Positions 1-9,989 of a stretch of 64,000 nt of DNA are shown piece after piece. A program made the translations under genes and the position numbers. Position 1 is the stretch's first letter. Every line of letters begins with the position of its first letter. The stretch spans positions 1,364,001-1,428,000 of the forward strand of contig OY783219.1 in the NCBI GenBank assembly GCA_963678705.1. Reading direction: 5' to 3'. The notes under the pieces are model-generated. The model ran no database searches and had not been told where the DNA came from. It was given only the letters and a program-made list of their open reading frames with translations. The DNA is from Panorpa germanica. Lineage: Eukaryota > Arthropoda > Insecta > Mecoptera > Panorpidae.

Positions 1-177
1 ATTGGTGTCCTTTCCCTCTCCTAAACTATTTCTTTCTCGATCTTTGTTGACCCTTTTTTCGGATAGAAGTCGTCGGATTGATTTAATATATAAAAAATAA
101 AACTATTATTAAAAATAAAACTATTATTCTCTATCAGCTAGTAAAGTGCACTACCAGTTCTCGAAGCCAGCAGCCGC
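1..177. other. no gene recognised
   Basis: AT-rich sequence with no reading frame or repeat that I can assign. It lies upstream of the LINE fragment starting near 178. Confidence 0.4.
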
Positions 178-356
178 CACTGAACCAGTATGAACCTACC
201 GTATACAACTCTGCGATCACCCGCAAACTCCAACATGGAGATTATCTAACGCTTCCAATCCAAGGTACTACGTACTATTGTAAATACTCCACGACTTATG
301 ACTAATAAAGATATTCACCACAACCTACAATTACCCAGGATCAAAGACAAAACTAT
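178..356 (+). pseudogene. LINE (Jockey-like) 3' fragment, left half
   Basis: This stretch matches, with many substitutions, the end of the reverse-transcriptase ORF of the LINE at 23800-24000; both carry GTATACAACTCTGC and ACGCTTCCAATCCAA. The match stops at 356 and resumes at 5481, so the LINE copy was split by the LTR element between them. It is decayed and non-coding. Orientation follows the better copy at 22310-24250. Confidence 0.75.
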
Positions 357-575
357 TGTTGTGAGTAGATTCGATGGCGGATGTTACACCTGACATCAAT
401 GTTGTAAAAAGAGGTCGGATGCTCGTCATAAGAAGATCTACATTCAGAAGCTAACAACACAACGTGATGTATTAGCAAGCTGAGTAATCTCCACATAGAA
501 CGAGCATCCGACCTCTTTTTACAACATTGATGTCAGGTGTAACATCCGCCTCCGCCATCGAATCTACTCACAACA
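357..575 (+). repeat. abnormal palindromic 5' LTR
   Basis: Positions 357-426 are the reverse complement of 500-575, apart from a 6-base TCCGCC duplication in the right arm. This gives a near-perfect 70-bp stem around a 73-base loop. The right part (about 421-575) matches the end of the element at about 5326-5480. So the 5' LTR seems to be the last ~155 bases of the LTR preceded by an inverted copy of its own end. A PBS-like site follows immediately, which supports calling this an LTR rather than a MITE. Confidence 0.7.
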
Positions 576-577
576 AA

Positions 578-594
578 TGGTGTCAGATGTGAGG
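578..594 (+). promoter_or_regulatory. primer-binding-site-like sequence
   Basis: TGGTGTCAGATGTGAGG lies two bases after the 5' LTR. A near-identical TGGTGTCAGGTGTGGGG follows the 5' LTR of the unrelated-looking element at 46068-49244 (minus strand). That position is where a tRNA primes minus-strand DNA synthesis. Which tRNA is used was not determined. Confidence 0.6.
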
Positions 595-1027
595 CTTGAA
601 GAGATATTCCTACACATAAATATCCAAGAGGTACGCCCAAAAATTTTTTCTATATATTCTACACCTGGATGCGAATCAATTAATCTGGATACCACTACGC
701 CGATTGTTATTTTCCAAAAATTGCTGAAAAGTACGACTAGAACTTCATATCCTCTGTATTTCACATAATTTTCTACAAGTATCAGCGAATGCAAAAACTA
801 CAGCCCGTTGAACCTGGAAAAAGAAATCTTTTGCCCCCCCGCGACTGGATGGATGCTTCTAGAAGACTTGGAATAATCTAAATCGATGTTGGTCGTTTAC
901 AGAGTCCCGCACACAGCTGTGTATAGATCATAATAACTGATAAGAAAATCTTTAAGTATAATTGAACAGTATCTTTTTTTTGTATATAATTATTACTATA
1001 AATTGATAATTATATTTTTTTTATATA

Positions 1028-1310
1028 TAGCAACGTTATTAATGAAGCTATCATTTTTTTTTAGTATTATGTTCAATACTTTTGAATATTTGCTATAATC
1101 CAAGTATTTTAGTAGCATCATTATTAACGAGGTTGTTATTTTTTTAGTATTATATTCCATACTTTTGAATATTTGCTATAACCTAAATATTTTTGTAGTA
1201 TCTTTGGTTATCATTGAAGCTATTAATTTTTTTAGTATTATATCCAATACTTTTGAATATTTACTATAATATTTTTTATAATTTTTCCTACAATTATACT
1301 AATTCATGTT
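1028..1310 (+). repeat. ~100-bp degenerate tandem repeat in retroelement leader
   Basis: About three units share TTTTTTAGTATTAT, then CCAATACTTTTGAATATT, then GCTATAA, spaced by roughly 100 bases. They lie in the untranslated leader between the PBS and the Gag start at 1584. No coding capacity is visible. Confidence 0.7.
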
Positions 1311-1583
1311 TAATACTTTTTTTTAAAACCACATTTTTTTTGAACGAGAGGGAATTTTGAAAAGGAGAAGCAAAGAGCTGAATCAGTTAGATAGCAGTCT
1401 GTCCAATCAGAGAAACTACTTTCCCTGTTACAACTGCAACGTCTGAGCCTCATCGGAAATTTTCAGTGAGTTACTGTTTTTGCTAGCAATTTTTCCTTGT
1501 CAGAATCCTATTTTTCGGAGAGTCGTTTATTGGTACAAAATAATCTTTAGTCTGTATATTATATATAACTTTAATTAAGTACT

Positions 1584-4394
1584 ATGGCACCGAGCGTTCA
1601 TTCTCTCACATTAGTTGAGAATACAATCAACCTAATCAATGAGTTTTCAAAAAATCTAGAAGTCCAATCAACATCCTTAACGATCGTTGAATTAAAAATC
1701 AAAAACTTAGAAAAGGCTTGGGTCAAATATAATGGTATCGTAGAAGCACTGCTTCCAACTCTAAAAAATGAAGAAGCTACGGCTATCGTTAGTAAGTCTA
1801 TGGAAGTTGAAAGTATATACGATGACACCCTTATTTCCTTGTTGAATTATAAGCAAACATTTGAGGATAATACACATATTGTGGATGACTCAAAAAGCAT
1901 AGATTCAATAAAAAATTTAAACTTAAGTCCAATGCAACTAACCGTTTTTGATGGAGAATATATTAATTGGCAAAGTTTTATGGAATTATTTACAAATTTA
2001 ATTCGTAATAATAGTAAGTTATCAAGCATTGAAAAAATGCACTATTTAAAATTAAATTTGACAGGAGAACCACTCAAACTCATAAAGAATTATCCTTTAA
2101 CAAACGATAATTACGAAATTGTTTGGAACATCCTTTGTAAACGTTATGATAACAAGGTAGCACTTATTGAAACCTGTTTAAACAATTTAATAAACTACAA
2201 TGTTATACGTTTAGAATCAGAAATTAATATCAAAAATTTTTTAGACGAAATTAATGAATCGATTAGAGCATTAACCGAGTTAGGAATATATTCTAATCAT
2301 TCAGATTTTATGTTAATACATATTTTAAAGACCAAGTTAGATTTTAATTCATCAAAGGAATGGGAAAACAGAAATAATTCTGAATTACCAACCCTGAACG
2401 AATTTACGGAGTTTCTTGAAAGACGGTGGCGCACTCTAGAAAGAAGAAGGCATGTTGAATTTAAAACAGATTCAAGTCATTCTATTTCTAGTAGTGAACC
2501 AGTCTCAAGTGAACAATTTGCTAACGAAGTCGAAACAAAATTTAAAACTTTTTTTTGTAACCATTGTAAAAAGAATGGTCATATTGAGAAATATTGTTTT
2601 ATTAAGAAGGAAAATGCGGATACGGTAAATCCTGTCGCGCAAATTAATATTTGTAGGAGAGCTACGGTATTTTCAAAACCTTCTGTTTATTGTAAAAGAT
2701 CAAGACATCTTGAATCTGATGGTCCTCAAGTATCTTTTACTAAAAATACAAAACAAAATTCAAATAGTGAATTATGTTCTTTTTATAATCACCATTTACG
2801 TAAATTTAGTAGTTTAAATAAAAATATTGAGATTAAAGAAATACCAGATACTATCCAATTGAAAATAGTAGCAGCCAAAGCAAAGACTGTATCATTTTTA
2901 TTGGATACTGGTTCTCAAATTTCTTTAATTAAACAAAACATTTTAAATAATAATATCAAAATAGATAGTACATCTAAAATTTTGTTAAAGGGAATTTCTG
3001 ATGGCACGCCTTATACTTTAGGTTCACTGAAAACTTCTATAATTTTAGATAGTTATAGGTCGAAACATACTTTTCAGGTTGTATCAGAGGACTTTCCCAT
3101 TCAGCATGATGGAATTATAGGATTAGATATTTTACGTACATTTAAAGCAGTAAATAATTTGGAAATGAACAGTGTACAATTCTCAGAACATGGCAAGAAA
3201 TTTGAATTACCATTAATAAACATAAACAGTATTATCGTACCAGCACGTACTAGGAAATCAATTCCTATGTCGGGTTCTACGGTAGGAGTTTGTGTAGCCA
3301 AGGAATTGCTACCTGAAGTTTTTTTAGCCAACGCATTTATTAATAAACCTGTCAATAATATTTTGTATATATCTATAACTAATTCCTCAGCAAAAGATGT
3401 AATACTTGACAATTTTAAACCAGATATTATTCCAATAAATAAATTTAACATTTACCATTTTTTGAAAAGAAATCCTAACAGTCGTAAGGATCTTTTATTT
3501 AATAATATAGATTTTTCAAATGTTAATTCAAAATACTTAACAGATTTAATGGAAATCTGTAATAATTTTAATAACATATTTTTTTTCCCGGTAGATAATT
3601 TATCTTGTGCGAGTGCACTGAGTGACTCACCTAACCCTGTAAACATTAAGCCGCATAGATTACCTCATGCGCATAAAGAAATTGTTGAGAAGCATATCCA
3701 AGAACTGTTGGCAAACAACATTATTGAAAAATGCGACTCACAGTTTAACGCACCTCTGTTAATGGTACCCAAAAAAGCAGATGCGTCGGGGAACAAACAA
3801 TTTCGCGTTGTAATCGATTATCGTAAACTTAATGAGCAGACGACAAGTGATGTTTATCCTTTGCCCCTCGTACATGACATACTAGACCAATTTAGTGGTG
3901 CAAAATTTTCTTCTACGATTGATTTAGCAAGTGTTTTTCACCAGGTCCCAATACTTCCCGAAAATAAAGAACAAACAGCATTAAATAAAAATTTTAAACA
4001 TATTTATAATGACACTACAATTAAGATTAATGATCCAGATTCAATAAATAATATAATTTCCGAATTTCATATTAATCCTACAGCAGGACATTTAGGAGTC
4101 TCTAAGACAATTAGAAGACTAAAATTATATTTTAACTTCCCAGGTATGATTAGGAAAGTAAAAAATTTTATTAAACACTGCGAGTCGTGTCATAATCATA
4201 AAATAAATATAGTGGAAGATTTAGCTATAAATAAATTTACTAGTAATAAACCAAGAGTTAAACTAAATTTTGATAAAAAGGTCAATTCTCTTTTTTCACC
4301 TAAAAAGTATACGGTAGTTAATAGGAATAGATTAAAGAGTTTTTGTACCAATCAACAAAACCTTGACGTGTTAGATGGATTTTGTCAGGGATGA
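1584..4394 (+). CDS. Gag-protease-partial Pol polyprotein of Gypsy-like element
   Basis: A 936-residue open frame. Residues ~1-300 resemble the helical Gag region seen with DUF1759-type retroelements. A CCHC zinc knuckle (CNHC..NGHIEKYC) lies near residue 330. An aspartic protease follows with DTGSQISLI near 440. The reverse-transcriptase N-terminal part follows (LPHAHKEIVEKHI, NAPLLMVPKK, FRVVIDYRKLNE, STIDLASVFHQVPI). The frame then jumps straight to the integrase zinc-binding HHCC module (GHLGVSKTIRRLK ... HCESC). The YxDD box, RNase H and the integrase DDE core are absent, yet no stop or frameshift interrupts the frame. Translation ends at TGA 4392-4394; the same frame stays open for another 96 codons into the purine-tract region, probably by chance. 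Gag and protease could be functional; reverse transcription and integration could not. Confidence 0.85.
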   Translation: MAPSVHSLTLVENTINLINEFSKNLEVQSTSLTIVELKIKNLEKAWVKYNGIVEALLPTLKNEEATAIVSKSMEVESIYDDTLISLLNYKQTFEDNTHIVDDSKSIDSIKNLNLSPMQLTVFDGEYINWQSFMELFTNLIRNNSKLSSIEKMHYLKLNLTGEPLKLIKNYPLTNDNYEIVWNILCKRYDNKVALIETCLNNLINYNVIRLESEINIKNFLDEINESIRALTELGIYSNHSDFMLIHILKTKLDFNSSKEWENRNNSELPTLNEFTEFLERRWRTLERRRHVEFKTDSSHSISSSEPVSSEQFANEVETKFKTFFCNHCKKNGHIEKYCFIKKENADTVNPVAQINICRRATVFSKPSVYCKRSRHLESDGPQVSFTKNTKQNSNSELCSFYNHHLRKFSSLNKNIEIKEIPDTIQLKIVAAKAKTVSFLLDTGSQISLIKQNILNNNIKIDSTSKILLKGISDGTPYTLGSLKTSIILDSYRSKHTFQVVSEDFPIQHDGIIGLDILRTFKAVNNLEMNSVQFSEHGKKFELPLININSIIVPARTRKSIPMSGSTVGVCVAKELLPEVFLANAFINKPVNNILYISITNSSAKDVILDNFKPDIIPINKFNIYHFLKRNPNSRKDLLFNNIDFSNVNSKYLTDLMEICNNFNNIFFFPVDNLSCASALSDSPNPVNIKPHRLPHAHKEIVEKHIQELLANNIIEKCDSQFNAPLLMVPKKADASGNKQFRVVIDYRKLNEQTTSDVYPLPLVHDILDQFSGAKFSSTIDLASVFHQVPILPENKEQTALNKNFKHIYNDTTIKINDPDSINNIISEFHINPTAGHLGVSKTIRRLKLYFNFPGMIRKVKNFIKHCESCHNHKINIVEDLAINKFTSNKPRVKLNFDKKVNSLFSPKKYTVVNRNRLKSFCTNQQNLDVLDGFCQG

Positions 4395-4493
4395 TTGTTT
4401 TGTGAAGCAGTGTTAACTCTATACGATGGGATCAGAATCGTTGTCGACACTTTGCTTCTCTTTTTGTTTTTTTCCAGAATTGTAACTCGTATA

Positions 4494-4690
4494 TTTTGTT
4501 TTTATACGTGTCCCTTTTTTTTTGGAAGGGGGTGTTGTGATAGTACGATATCGTCCTATCTTCCTTTTTCTTTTTCTTGGAAAGAAACGCATATGTTTTG
4601 TTTAATATGCGTTCCTTTTTTAGGGATGAAGGGTGTTGTAAGTACGCATAAGTCGTACTTATCCTTCCTATTTTTAATATAAATGTTATT
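4494..4690 (+). repeat. duplicated polypurine tract and LTR edge
   Basis: Two ~101-base units each read T-rich run, purine tract, then TGTTGT: GGAAGGGGG before TGTTGTGATAG at 4533, and GGGATGAAGGG before TGTTGTAAG at 4634. A polypurine tract next to TG is the normal 5' edge of a 3' LTR, so this edge has been tandemly duplicated and has diverged. Confidence 0.6.
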
Positions 4691-5480
4691 TATTTTATAA
4701 GAATTATATTATGTTATCTTTAATTTTAGTATTAATATTGTAACAAATAATTGTTTAAAGTTAGCGCTTGTAAATATTGACTCTGGTCTGTGGCTAATTT
4801 ATACTATTTTAATACTGGTAATACCGTATCAGTGTTGTATGATGTAAAGTTAACAAACAAATTGTTAATATACCGTTTTGTACTGGAGTCAGAACGCCAG
4901 TCTCAACCAAGTCTTATCCTGAGTCTCAAGTGCTAAACATGATCAGTTTTAACTTTGATCGTACAACAAATAAAATTGTAACATCAAGTATTCTACTGTA
5001 AGCACATTTTTGCTATTAATCATTTTATAACACGAGGAATTTACATTTTGTTCTATATCTGGCATCTTTATTAATCTAATAAAATATTATTGTAATTAAG
5101 TATTCAGATATAATTTTACAACGAATAAATGATATATTTTAATAAAAGTGTTTGTATTAATAGTATTTAAAAAGATACTAATTGTTCCAACGCTGTACGT
5201 CGTAACGAGGTTATACTTTAGACCGCTCAAGTATTCTCAAATTGCAACAATACTCCGTTTTAACAAGAATTCTGTTAATCAGCTTAAAGAGAGTTAATTC
5301 TTATCTACGTGGGTGATTCAAGAAGGTGGATGATCGTCATAAGAAGATCTACATTCAGAAGCTAACAACACAACGTGATGTATTAGCAAGCTGAGTAATC
5401 TCCACATAGAACGAGCATCCGACCTCTTTTTACAACATTGATGTCAGGTGTAACATCCGCCATCGAATCTACTCACAACA
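4533..5480 (+). repeat. candidate full-length 3' LTR
   Basis: It begins TGTTGTGATAG after a purine tract and ends CTCACAACA at the TSD, about 948 bases. An AATAAA lies at 4969-4974. Only the last ~155 bases are found at the 5' end of the element. The start could instead be 4634, the second TG after a purine tract. No second full-length copy lies in the window, so the LTR limits are inferred. Confidence 0.5.
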
Positions 5481-5484
5481 CTAT

Positions 5485-5760
5485 AAAGTACAGAATCAAG
5501 TACAGAGATCAACTGAATGACCATCCAAACACAAAGAAGAAAGAAAACTATCAAGCGATTTAGGCGACGTAATATTCACGTGTACATCATCATATGCAAG
5601 TTAACGTATACTTTCTGAGAGCCGAAAGTAATTAGCAAATTTATATTGGATAGTTTAATTTGCTTATTCATTTATATGTCGTGATCGTCGTAAATAAAAC
5701 AATTATTTAATAACATGTATTTTATTAAATTTATATATTTGGTGTTTCACTTAATACACT
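5485..5760 (+). pseudogene. LINE (Jockey-like) 3' fragment, right half
   Basis: This continues the fragment at 178-356 across the LTR element. ATAAAGTACAG, CAAGT and GACCA(T/C)CCAAACAC match the LINE copy at about 23950-24000 in the same order. Past about 5600 the match fades into AT-rich sequence. Confidence 0.65.
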
Positions 5761-6140
5761 AATTCTATTCATTATTATTATTAATTATTACAATATTATT
5801 TTAATATTGTTTTGTTTCGTTTCATTTGCAATTTATGTTTTTGTCTTTTTAGACTTTTGTATCTTAAATTTAATTTATGGTAATGTCAATAATCTGCGAT
5901 AGAAATTGACCATTACTGAATCAAAGAAACACGTACAGCGATTGTGTTGTTTCTCTAGAGATTCTTTGAGCAAATATAAGTTATGCGATCTCGATTGATG
6001 CTTGTACTTTTACAGAATACCTTCTTATATCTCTACGAACTATATATATACTAATGTTGTAATAATATTGGTCGAACCCTTAGTCAAGTGTAAAGTGATT
6101 CTTAGAATCAGCGTGTGATTTTACTACATAGGTTACAAAG

Positions 6141-6475
6141 GTCATGGTTCTGACTTACAGTTTTTAAATGTATAATTTATTATTTTTGGGGTAAAGTAAG
6201 ATATTCGTTCTATTTAATTACTGAAAATAAAAGAACTCTTGTTATTTGATATTTTAGTTAATTATTGAATGCATAAAATAAATGTAGGTCATGGTTTTGA
6301 CTTAAGAGTTTTAAAATGTTTAATTTATGATTTTTAGGGTAATGTAAGATATTGGTTCTATTTATTTACTGAACATAATAATAACTCTTGTTATTTAATA
6401 TTTTTGTTAATCATTGAATGCAATTTATGAGTGAGTTTTAAAAGAATGTAACATAAAATATCTGTAGGTCGTAAT
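6141..6475 (+). repeat. ~160-bp tandem repeat
   Basis: Units begin GTCATGGTTCTGAC (6141), GTCATGGTTTTGAC (6298) and GTCGTAATCCC (about 6468). Each is followed by TTTAAATG/TTTAAAATG, GGGTAA.GTAAGATATT and ACTCTTGTTATTT. The third unit is only a start. The sequence is non-coding. Confidence 0.65.
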
Positions 6476-6612
6476 CCCATGTTAACTTGCACTTGGATGG
6501 AATAATACCTTATGTATCTTTGTATATATTCCGTTCATTATTTTATTATGTCATTTACTAAATATCCTAAGGCATAGATTGTAAAATTCTGCGATGCCAA
6601 TAAAAAAGTTAA
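6475..6612 (+). pseudogene. LINE 3' tail fragment
   Basis: It shares the 3' untranslated end of the LINE at 24115-24250: CATGTTAACTTGCACTTGGA, TTATTATGT, TTACTAAATATCCTAA and a terminal AATAAAAA. Together with 178-5760 this is a second, separate 3' end of the same family. Confidence 0.6.
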
Positions 6613-6739
6613 AAAAAATAGAATTAGACCTGACTCGAAGGGACGTAGAGTCCTGTACGTCGTTGAAGCTATGTAGTTCATGTGATGAAATACTTGGAAC
6701 GAGTTTTGCGAAAATTTAGACATTTTAAATATATCTCGG

Positions 6740-7660
6740 CCCTTTCCTGACTAGTAACTGTCCTCAGTTGCTACATCATTCTTGCCCCTTGATGTCATCT
6801 TGTCTGCAGATGTAGAAGTCCTGTCAGGCCCTTCATACTCTCCTGCTTCCTCCATGTCATAACGATCATTTCCTTTAATTCTCGTTATTTTGTATGGTCC
6901 TTTGGTTTTAGCTTTAACTTTAGCTCCTGTTGCTTTAGTAGGTAACAACCAAACAAACTTTGTAAAAGCATTTACTTTAACGAGAATATGTTTATACTTT
7001 TTGCTTGTTGTCTTACACCTTCTACTGTAGCTAATTCTGTTTTCCTGCTGAACTCTTAGAATAATCCCTTTATCCTCTTCTCTCAGCTTCTTGCGTTTTT
7101 CTACAAACTCATTTTGTATTTCTGCTGCTTGTACCCTCTCCTTCGGCTTCGGAAAATGCTTAATGGCTTCATCCTTGTCCTAGGAGAAACGAACAGTGTC
7201 TTGATTGGTTTTCATTTTTACCCCAATCTTCAATTCCTTTTCTATTATACACTTCCTGGTATAATTCTTTGCGTGTTGCGTCTTCTTCGGCTTCGGAAAA
7301 TGCTTAGCTGCGTTTACCTTATCCTTAGAGGGACGAACATTGCCTTGTTTCACGGCACAACCTAGGTCGATCATTTCCTGGGCTGCCTGTATGACATCCT
7401 TTTCTGACCCTTCACCCCGCTGCTCCTCAACAACTAGTCGATCTGCAGGTGGTAGTTTAAGCGATCTAGAAAATATAGGAGTATCATTTTTCAATACAAT
7501 TGTCTTTACACTTTCAGAGTTGCGTAACTCTTTACGTTTGTCATTGTCCACTGACTCAGGTATTTTATTAACAACAATTTTATCGTTTATATGAGATAAG
7601 TCTAATTCACTTTCTTTATCACCATGGTCTATTATCATTGTCATTAATCGTTTAACCTCA
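6740..7660 (-). pseudogene. Gypsy-type pol relic with internal deletions
   Basis: Read on the minus strand, 7644-7180 gives the start of a Gypsy reverse transcriptase (IVLKNDTPIFSRSLKLPPAD, then VVEEQ). After losses, 7120-6751 gives the integrase end (VQAAEIQNEFVEKRKKLREE, then RGPYKI-like KGPYKITRIKGNDRYD). An integrase-core scrap (ILVKVNAFTKFVWLLPTK) is fused directly to that tail. Most of RT, RNase H and the integrase active site are gone, and frames change several times. A ~140-base direct duplication carries CTTCGGCTTCGGAAAATGCT twice (from about 7142 and 7282). It is non-functional. Confidence 0.75.
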
Positions 7661-7789
7661 CTTTCATCTACATCTTTATCACTATAAAGTTTATGAAATT
7701 TTACACCTGTGTAATTACTTTAACGAGTAAATTGTACACTATGTTTTCCTCTTGATTCCGCTGGAGAACAATTTACGCAGAACAGTTGA

Positions 7790-8180
7790 CCGTTCTGGTT
7801 CTTATCCCGTTGGTCACTAAGTCTGGTTCTAAGGTTAAATATATTTTTGACTAAATATACTTGGTTTTGCCTTATCCTGGTTCTGAGCTCCAATTTTTAG
7901 GTGGACCCCCTAACCATCCAAGGATATCCCGGTTGAGCCCCCAAAATTGTAGAGTTTTTAATCTACATTAGTAGTTTTTGCATCCATTCCCATCCCGGTA
8001 CAGACTCCGCTTTGCAGGTTAGAATTAACAACCACGTGTTGCGATTATATTATGCTGCCTATAACTATTCAATCACTATTGATAGCTCACAATTTGTAGA
8101 CTTTATCTCTAACCATCTGTTGAGATCATAATCTGTAGGTTTTGACTCTGCACACATCCCGGTTCGAGTCCCAATTTGTA
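7790..8180 (-). repeat. reiterated PBS-like segments of the Gypsy relic
   Basis: The motif ATCCCGGTTCGAGTCCCAA then TTTGTAGGT at 8157-8187 reads on the minus strand as TTGGGACTCGAACCGGGAT, the form of a primer-binding site complementary to a tRNA 3' end. Degenerate copies recur near 7995, 7927 and 7875, and possibly 7800, each followed by a TTTGTAG/TTTTTAG-like tail. It sits upstream, on the minus strand, of the pol relic. Confidence 0.5.
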
Positions 8181-8990
8181 GGTACTTTCCACAATTATAA
8201 GTTACAATTAACATCAGCCTACGGTTGATGTACAATACAACAATATAGTTTCTTTTAAAACGAGTAAACACATAATTTGGCTATTACTAGTTTAATCACT
8301 TATCAAAGTCACAATATTACATCTACATAAAGTTAATTAATCTTAATGATATTTACGACAAAATACACTAGATTAAATACAATATAGTTCTTTACAATGT
8401 TTTACTTGTCTTTGCATTACACGCGTAATACGCAGTACAATTGTCCAATAGTTAACAACACAATATTCCTAATGAAAATACACCTTAGTACTAAACATTA
8501 AATTTGCTGTCCAACTCTATTGTTTACGCTAATCACAATATCAATTATATTACACCTAGTAATTAATTCAACTATGATTTTAACACACAATAACGACCAA
8601 ATGCAACCTAGCATTCTTCTATCGCCATTTTGTAATTCTCTATGCATTACTCCCGTAATACGTAGTACAATTGTCCATAGTTATCAGCACAATATTCCTT
8701 AATGAAAATACACCTTAGTACTAAACATTACATTTGCTGTCTAACTAACATTGTTCACAATAATCACAATATCAATTATATTACACCTAGTAATTAATTT
8801 AACTATGATTTTAACACAAAAGTATGGACCCTGATACAACCTATGTATTCAACTGGTAGCCATCTTTACTTCTCTATGCTTTTGCACACGACACTCTGAC
8901 TAATGCTTCTATCGCATGTGCCCGTAAAGACTCGTCAGCAAACACTATAGCGAGTGTCTGGGTTTGAGGTTTTCAGGGTTCACATGTCAC
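8181..8990 (-). repeat. LTR-like region with 229-bp tandem duplication
   Basis: This flanks the PBS-like site on the side where a minus-strand 5' LTR should lie. Inside it, 8404-8632 and 8634-8865 are two tandem units, with GCATTAC.C.CGTAATACG at 8414 and 8643, both continuing through CACCTTAGTACTAAACATTA. The outer LTR edge was not resolved, and no matching 3' LTR was found. Confidence 0.5.
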
Positions 8991-9760
8991 ATCTGGTGTC
9001 GAGAGTACTTTTATAATATAACTAATATTATCAAAGATCTTAACCTATATTACAGATAACTTATTTCTATTTCTTAAAACTAAATATAATTTAACTTAAA
9101 ATTAATCTATCTTAAAAAATAACCCCACATATATGTGGAATAATAACGGTTACTAAGAGAAGATAATCTCAAGACTGCAAGTTATAAAGCTCACACTAAC
9201 CACTACACTACCTAAGACGCTATTCTTAATTAATTTAAATATTAAGCTACTTTAAATTACGTAATGTTACGAGATTATTTTAAATAATTCATTAATATTA
9301 AATCTATTATGTATTAAATACTTTATTTGTATGGTAATTTAGTTATACATACATATATATACATAATATATACATAAAACATACATCTGGCAAGTGATGA
9401 AATAAAATCAAGAAATTCGAAACACTTAAGAATACTCATTATTTTATTAAATTAAAGTAATAAATCATTTTTAATTAAAAGGTCACAACAATCGGGTCCA
9501 GGTGGTACTTGTCAGTGCTTTTACCAAGTAGCTTAGAAGAACCTCTAGCTAAACACCAAAATAAGATATTTACGATACTCGTATTTAATATGTTGATGTA
9601 AATTTTATGTGTTATTTGTGTTGCTGTAAATTCAGGCGCAATGCTTGTTCGTAAACTTCTATATTTTTAACTTGAAATTTTAAGTTATTTTATTATTACT
9701 ATTTAATAAAAATAACTATTTAATAAAAATAACTATTAAATAAAGTACTCTTTTTCGTTC
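8991..9760. other. AT-rich spacer, nothing assigned
   Basis: No supported reading frame. A short tandem AATAACTATTTAATAAAA lies near 9705-9740. It is otherwise unremarkable. Confidence 0.4.
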
Positions 9761-9989
9761 CCCCTCTTCCACCTTCCTTTTTACTCTCCTCCCTTATTTT
9801 GCTTAGGATCCCGCCTTCAGCGTTACTCATTTTCCCCTGAATCTAATTACCCTCCGTCCTACTTCGATTCTTATTTTGTCTCTTTTTCTTCCTACATTAC
9901 TATATATTCCGGCGTGCTGTTCAGCCCTTACACCCATTTGACATACCTTTCTTGAATTTGAATGAAAGGAGTACTTTAAATGAAAGGAA

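Larger units (their letters stand above)
357..5480 (+). mobile_element. Gypsy-like LTR retrotransposon, non-autonomous
   Basis: The element starts TGTTGTGAG, ends CTCACAACA and is bounded by a 4-bp target-site duplication CTAT (353-356 and 5481-5484). It interrupts an older LINE whose two halves lie on either side. In order it has a short abnormal 5' LTR (357-575), a PBS-like site directly after it, a leader with tandem repeats, one long open frame (1584-4394) for Gag, protease and partial pol, purine tracts, and a long 3' region ending in sequence shared with the 5' LTR. The pol part lacks the RT active-site region, RNase H and integrase core, so the element could move only with enzymes from a relative. 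Limits and TSD are seen; the LTR interpretation is inference. Confidence 0.8.

Noticed and set aside
357-575. Free-standing 219-bp MITE with 70-bp inverted repeats
   Set aside because: The CTAT duplication flanks 357-5480 rather than 357-575, and a PBS-like site directly follows 575.
4395-4682. Second ORF after the Gag-Pol stop as an envelope-like gene
   Set aside because: No start codon, signal peptide or cleavage motif; it runs over the purine tracts and LTR edge.
8153-8176. Possible tRNA gene at the CCCGGTTCGAGTCCC motif
   Set aside because: The T-arm-like sequence stands alone without acceptor, D or anticodon arms; it fits an LTR-element PBS instead.
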